A stretch of DNA of 64,000 bases from Azospirillum endophyticum. Lineage in GTDB: Bacteria > Pseudomonadota > Alphaproteobacteria > Azospirillales > Azospirillaceae. A model generated the notes under the pieces. It made no database searches, was not told the DNA's origin, and was given only the letters and a program-made list of their open reading frames with translations. The position numbers and the translations under genes were made by a program. The stretch spans positions 94,360 through 158,359 of the forward strand of contig NZ_JAENHM010000035.1 of assembly GCF_016595245.1 (NCBI RefSeq), read 5' to 3'. Positions 60,346-64,000 of this stretch are shown in pieces. Position 1 is the first letter of the stretch. Each line of letters opens with the position of its first letter.

Positions 60346-61583
60346 AGAAGCCCGCGCTGGTCTTCAGTTGGGAGATGTTCGGCCCCTACCACATGGACCG
60401 GCTGGAGGCGGTCGGCCGCCGGCTTGGCCATGCCTATGACGTGGTCGGGTTGGAGGTCGGATCGAAATCGCACACCTACGCCTGGGATTCGACCGGAACG
60501 GGCCAGAACTTCCGCAAGGTCACCCTGTTCCCCGGCCGGTCGAAGGCCGACCTGTCCAAGGCGGAGGTGTACCGCGCCCTGCTGCGCGAATGCCGGCGTG
60601 TCGACGCGCGCTATGTCTTCCTCTGCCATTACGAGGATCCGGACGTCTTCGCGCTCGCCCTGACCATGCGGCTGATGGGGCGCAAGGTCATCAACATGAA
60701 CGCGTCCAAATACGACGACAAGCCGCGCGTCCTGTGGCGCGAAATGGTGAAGAGCGTCTTCTACTCCCCCTATCAGGCGGGGATCGGCGGCAGCCACCGC
60801 ACGGTGGATTACTTCCGCCTGTTGGGACTCCCGAAGGACAGGCTCTACATCGGATACGACACGCTGTCGTTGGACCGCATCCGCCGCCTGTCCGGGATGG
60901 AGCCGGCCCCTGGCGGAGTACCCTTCGCCGACCGCCACTTCACCATCATCGCGCGCTTCGTCCCGAAGAAGAACCTGTTCCGCGCGGTCGAAGCCTACGA
61001 CATTTACCGGCGGCTGGCCGGTCCGGCCGCCCGCCCGCTGCACCTCTGCGGATCCGGTCCGCTGGAGGCCGAATTGCGGGCCGAGGTGACGCGGCGCGGG
61101 CTGGACGGATCGATCATCTTCCGTGGCTTCCTGCAGGAGAAGGGGATCGCCGAGACGCTGGGGTCCACGCTTTGCCTGCTTCTGCCGTCGCTGGAGGAGC
61201 AGTTCGGCCTGGTGGTGAACGAGGCCCTGGCCATGGGAGTGCCGACCATCCTGTCCGACCAGTGCGGCGCCCGCGACGTGCTGATCCGCAGCGGGCTGAA
61301 CGGCCACATCGTGGAGCCCGACAACCCCGAGGGGCTGGCGCGCTACATGCTGTCGGTCGCGGCGGACGAGGAGGAATGGCGCCGCCTGAGCCTGAACGGG
61401 CGGCCGTTCCAGGAGTTGGCCGACGCCAGTTTCTTCGCCCTGTCGGTGGAGAAGGCCGTGGTTGCGCTGGGGGGCCCGAAGGCGGAGCGCAGCGCGGACA
61501 CGGACCATGTGTCCGACTATTCCGCCGCTCCGGAGGGCGGCCAGCATGGCCGGTCCACCGGAGCGGCACTGACCGGGAGTTGA
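60342..61583 (+). CDS. Glycosyltransferase family 4
   Basis: A 413-residue GT-B enzyme. It opens with MKKPALVFSWEMFGPYHMDRLEAV and has the GT4 donor-site region SLEEQFGLVVNEALAMGVPT, including the E-x7-E pattern, with RFVPKKNLFRAV before it. ATG 60342 overlaps the stop of the previous gene (ATGA). It adds one sugar of the repeat unit; donor and acceptor are unknown. Confidence 0.9.
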   Translation: MKKPALVFSWEMFGPYHMDRLEAVGRRLGHAYDVVGLEVGSKSHTYAWDSTGTGQNFRKVTLFPGRSKADLSKAEVYRALLRECRRVDARYVFLCHYEDPDVFALALTMRLMGRKVINMNASKYDDKPRVLWREMVKSVFYSPYQAGIGGSHRTVDYFRLLGLPKDRLYIGYDTLSLDRIRRLSGMEPAPGGVPFADRHFTIIARFVPKKNLFRAVEAYDIYRRLAGPAARPLHLCGSGPLEAELRAEVTRRGLDGSIIFRGFLQEKGIAETLGSTLCLLLPSLEEQFGLVVNEALAMGVPTILSDQCGARDVLIRSGLNGHIVEPDNPEGLARYMLSVAADEEEWRRLSLNGRPFQELADASFFALSVEKAVVALGGPKAERSADTDHVSDYSAAPEGGQHGRSTGAALTGS

Positions 61584-61585
61584 CG

Positions 61586-62734
61586 ATGGAACGGAACGCG
61601 CGCACCCATGTGGTCGTCTCCGGACGCCTGCCGCCACCGGTGGACGGAATGAGCCGGGTGACAGCCCTGGTGCTGGAGCGTCTGCAGGACCGCATGCGGG
61701 GGCGCGGCCGCGTGGAGGTCGCCGACCTGTCGCCCGGCTGGAACGGCGGCGGCATCGCCTACCATCTGCGGAAGATGACGCGGGTGTTCGGCACCATGGG
61801 CCGGCTCGCCGCCGGGCTGCGGAAAGCCGACCGCCGGTTCTACATGCCGGTGGATTCGGGCTGGGGGGCGCTCTACACCGCGGCACTCGCCGGTACCGCG
61901 CGGCTGTTCGGTTACGAGCGGGTACTGCACCATCATTCCTTCGCCACCATCAGCAAACCGACCTGGCGGATGCGGCTGCTGACCCGGATCGCCGGGACTG
62001 ACTGCACCCATGTGCTGCTGTGCCCGGCGATGCAGATGCGCTTCCAGTCGGTCTATCCGGCGGCACGCACCTGCATGACCATGTCGAACGCCATCTTCTC
62101 CGCTCCGGGGGCCGCCCCGCGACCGCGGCGCGACGGCCCCCTGCGCATCGGCCACCTGTCGAACCTGTGCAGCGAGAAGGGGCTGGACACGCTGTTCGCC
62201 CTGCTGCGCGCCCTGCAGATCGAGGGGGTGGACGCCAGGTTGGTGCTGGCCGGCCCAGGGCTGAAGCCGAAGGACAACGCGATGATCGCCGCCGGGCTGA
62301 TGGCCTTCGACGGGGCGGTGGAGTATCACGGTCCGGTCCATGGCGACGCCAAGGATGCCTTCTACCGCGACATCGACGTCTTCGTCTTCCCGACCCGCTA
62401 CCGCAACGAGGCGCAGCCGCTGGTCCTGTTCGAGGCGATGGCGGCCGGGGTGCCGGTCCTGGCCTATGAGCGCGGCTGCATCGGGTCCGATATCCCGGCC
62501 GACGGGCTGGTGCCGCAGGATGCCGACTTCGTCAAGGCGGCCCTGCCGATCCTGTCGGCCTGGGCCGACGACCGCGAGGCGCTCGCCGGCGCCTCGGCGC
62601 AGACGCTGACCCGCGCGCGCGTCGCCTACGAGACCAGCCGCAGCGGCCTGGATCTGCTGCTCGACCGCATCGCCGGTCCGCATCCAGCCGCCGCCGCCGC
62701 CACGGTGCCGGCCAAGCGCCGGGTGGCCGGGTAG
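61586..62734 (+). CDS. Glycosyltransferase family 4
   Basis: A 382-residue GT-B enzyme with an N-terminal PPPVDGMSRVT glycine-loop and the C-terminal donor site FPTRYRNEAQPLVLFEAMAAGVPV, where the two glutamates of the E-x7-E motif are present. SNLCSEKGLDTLF is the usual linker. GGGAG at 61575-61579 precedes the ATG. It is the last gene of the polysaccharide cluster seen here. Sugar specificity is unknown. Confidence 0.9.
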   Translation: MERNARTHVVVSGRLPPPVDGMSRVTALVLERLQDRMRGRGRVEVADLSPGWNGGGIAYHLRKMTRVFGTMGRLAAGLRKADRRFYMPVDSGWGALYTAALAGTARLFGYERVLHHHSFATISKPTWRMRLLTRIAGTDCTHVLLCPAMQMRFQSVYPAARTCMTMSNAIFSAPGAAPRPRRDGPLRIGHLSNLCSEKGLDTLFALLRALQIEGVDARLVLAGPGLKPKDNAMIAAGLMAFDGAVEYHGPVHGDAKDAFYRDIDVFVFPTRYRNEAQPLVLFEAMAAGVPVLAYERGCIGSDIPADGLVPQDADFVKAALPILSAWADDREALAGASAQTLTRARVAYETSRSGLDLLLDRIAGPHPAAAAATVPAKRRVAG

Positions 62735-62770
62735 GGGGAAGGAAAGGGGAGTAAAGGTGGGGCAAGCACG

Positions 62771-63256
62771 TCACGACGCTCCGCCCCCCAGCGGCAGCGC
62801 CGTCTCGAACTTGATTTCCTTCAGGGCGAAGTTCGACCGGATGCGGACCTGGAAAGGCAACTGGAAGACGAATTCTTCCAGGAAGCGGTTGTAGTCGGCG
62901 ATGGCCTGCACCGCGACCCGCAGCAGATAGTCCGCATCGCCCGACACCGCGTAGCATTCCAGGACCTCCGGCCGCTTGCGCACCGCGTCGATGAAGACGG
63001 CGGCGGTCTCGGCCGAATGATGGTCGAGCGTCACATGGGCGAAGACGCATTCGCCGACCGACGCCGCCTTGGGATCGACCAGCGCCGTGTAGCGGCGGAT
63101 CACCCCGGTTTCCTCAAGCGACTTCAGACGGCGCCAGCAGGAGGATGCGGAGGTGCCGACACGGTCGGCCAGCTCCTGCACGGTCAGGCGCGAATCCTCC
63201 TGCAGGGCGATCAGGAGTTTGACGTCGATTTCCGATAGACTAGCCGGCAACGACAA
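62771..63256 (-). CDS. Lrp/AsnC-family regulator divergent from hppD
   Basis: A 161-residue regulator with a winged HTH (LTVQELADRVGTSASSCWRRL) and a RAM domain (VSGDADYLLRVAV). It starts at TTG 63256, supported by AAGGAG five bases upstream. It is divergent from 4-hydroxyphenylpyruvate dioxygenase, an arrangement where Lrp proteins often control tyrosine or phenylalanine breakdown. It is a paralogue of the Lrp gene at 16635-17114. Confidence 0.9.
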   Translation of the reverse strand: MSLPASLSEIDVKLLIALQEDSRLTVQELADRVGTSASSCWRRLKSLEETGVIRRYTALVDPKAASVGECVFAHVTLDHHSAETAAVFIDAVRKRPEVLECYAVSGDADYLLRVAVQAIADYNRFLEEFVFQLPFQVRIRSNFALKEIKFETALPLGGGAS

Positions 63257-63386
63257 GTTTCTCCTTGATGCGGCACGAGGATGGAAAATCCTGCCAAAAT
63301 CATAGGTGTGCCTGCCTCACTTTGAAAGCTATTTCCACGGACAGTCCGGCATACTGATCGCAGAGAAACCCAAGGGAGAGGCGATC
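63257..63386. promoter_or_regulatory. Divergent promoter region lrp / hppD
   Basis: A 130-base gap between the divergent regulator and dioxygenase. It holds an AT-richer section (GGAAAATCCTGCCAAAATCAT) near 63279-63303 that could bind Lrp; GGGAGAGG lies before the hppD start. No exact motif is assigned. Confidence 0.4.
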
Positions 63387-64000
63387 ATGGCCGACATGTG
63401 GGAAAACCCGATGAAGACCGACGGATTCGAGTTCATCGAATTCACCGCGCCGGACACCGTGGCGCTCGGCCGCCTGTTCGAGCAGTTGGGCTTTACCGCC
63501 ATCGCCCGCCACCGGTCCAAGGACGTGACGCTCTACCGCCAGGGCGACGTGAACTTCATCGTCAATGCCGAGCCGTCGGGTTTCCCGCGCAATTTCGCCG
63601 CCCAGCATGGGCCGTCGATCTGCGCCATCGCCTTCCGTGTCGCCGACGCCGCCTTCGCCTACCGCCGCGCGCTCGACCTCGGCGCCTGGGGGGTCGAGAC
63701 CCGCATCGGCGCCATGGAGCTGAACATCCCCGCCATCAAAGGCATCGGCGATTCGCTGATCTACCTCGTCGACCGCTACGCCGAGCGCGGCAGCATCTAC
63801 GAGGTCGATTTCGTGCCGCTGCCCGGGGTGGACCAGCATCCGAAGGGCGCCGGCCTGACCTACATCGACCACCTGACCCACAACGTCCACACCGGACGGA
63901 TGGAGGAATGGGCCGGCTTCTACACCCGCCTGTTCGGCTTCCGCGAGATCCGCTATTTCGACATCGAAGGCAAGCTGACCGGCCTGCGGTCGAAGGCGAT
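63387..64000 (+). CDS. hppD: 4-hydroxyphenylpyruvate dioxygenase, N-terminal part (3' truncated by window)
   Basis: The first 204 residues of a vicinal-oxygen-chelate dioxygenase that turns 4-hydroxyphenylpyruvate into homogentisate in tyrosine breakdown. MWENPMKTDGFEFIEF is the typical start, and the C-terminal half begins with YIDHLTHNV, whose histidine is the first Fe(II) ligand. AAGGGAGAGG supports ATG 63387. The remaining iron ligands lie beyond the window end. Confidence 0.93.
   Translation, partial: MADMWENPMKTDGFEFIEFTAPDTVALGRLFEQLGFTAIARHRSKDVTLYRQGDVNFIVNAEPSGFPRNFAAQHGPSICAIAFRVADAAFAYRRALDLGAWGVETRIGAMELNIPAIKGIGDSLIYLVDRYAERGSIYEVDFVPLPGVDQHPKGAGLTYIDHLTHNVHTGRMEEWAGFYTRLFGFREIRYFDIEGKLTGLRSKA

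Overview
The window reads as a chromosomal or chromid segment of a high-GC alphaproteobacterium, most likely Azospirillum or a close Rhodospirillales relative. The grounds are the codon bias, the dense and often overlapping genes, the RegB/RegA redox pair, the Tat-exported formate dehydrogenase, the PuuD-type urate oxidase and the large number of two-component kinases. No rRNA, tRNA, CRISPR array, phage or insertion sequence was seen. Mobile-looking DNA is limited to GC-rich palindromic intergenic cassettes (REP/BIME-like) at about 3975-4079, 6881-7062, 40403-40815 and 57932-58031.

Layout. 1-5107: periplasmic formate dehydrogenase operon (end of a TorD-like chaperone, small Tat peptide, Mo/W catalytic subunit with Cys instead of Sec, Fe-S subunit, cytochrome b subunit). 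5274-7473: ExaC/AldB-type aldehyde dehydrogenase and its usual DUF779 companion. 7594-10621: a FIST protein and a hybrid kinase that match the NosP/NahK nitric-oxide sensing pair. 10690-12423: HhH-GPD DNA glycosylase, DUF2281/PemK toxin-antitoxin pair, small ORF. 12485-20183: acetyl/succinyl-CoA transferase, AraC regulator, hydrolase, DedA, Lrp, GNAT, AlkX-type glycosylase, and NnrS behind an FNR/NnrR-type box. 20216-29648: signalling block with a receiver, a PhnD-like binding protein translationally coupled to a tripartite kinase, and a HigA-like / KaiC-like ATPase / hybrid kinase operon. 29771-34871: RND efflux operon led by its TetR regulator with a palindromic operator. 35154-38129: CHASE3 kinase, receiver and receiver-HWE kinase in one overlapping operon. 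38270-43028: LysE exporter, urate oxidase PuuD, guanine deaminase, and MntP behind a yybP-ykoY manganese riboswitch. 43055-45781: a family III CoA-transferase with rearranged domain order, divergent from an HTH-citrate synthase fusion, with dyads between them. 45787-50252: TenA, ABC-2 exporter, RegB/RegA. 51290-62734: exopolysaccharide cluster (Wzc-like kinase, flippase, UDP-sugar dehydrogenase, SDR epimerase, GDP-fucose synthase, three glycosyltransferases). 62771-64000: Lrp regulator divergent from 4-hydroxyphenylpyruvate dioxygenase, which is cut by the window end.

How the genes work together. Several loci handle low-oxygen and NO physiology: formate oxidation into the quinone pool, NosP/NahK, NnrS with its FNR-like site, and RegBA. 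PuuD and guanine deaminase belong to purine salvage and breakdown. The right-hand 11 kb makes a surface polysaccharide that probably contains fucose.

The least explained material is: (i) two small paralogous proteins at 25311-25499 and 50383-50610 sharing an IR-x2-R-x-HSR-x-C-x-S core; (ii) the KaiC-like operon without KaiA or KaiB; (iii) the HTH-citrate synthase / permuted CoA-transferase divergon; (iv) the nested palindrome cassettes.
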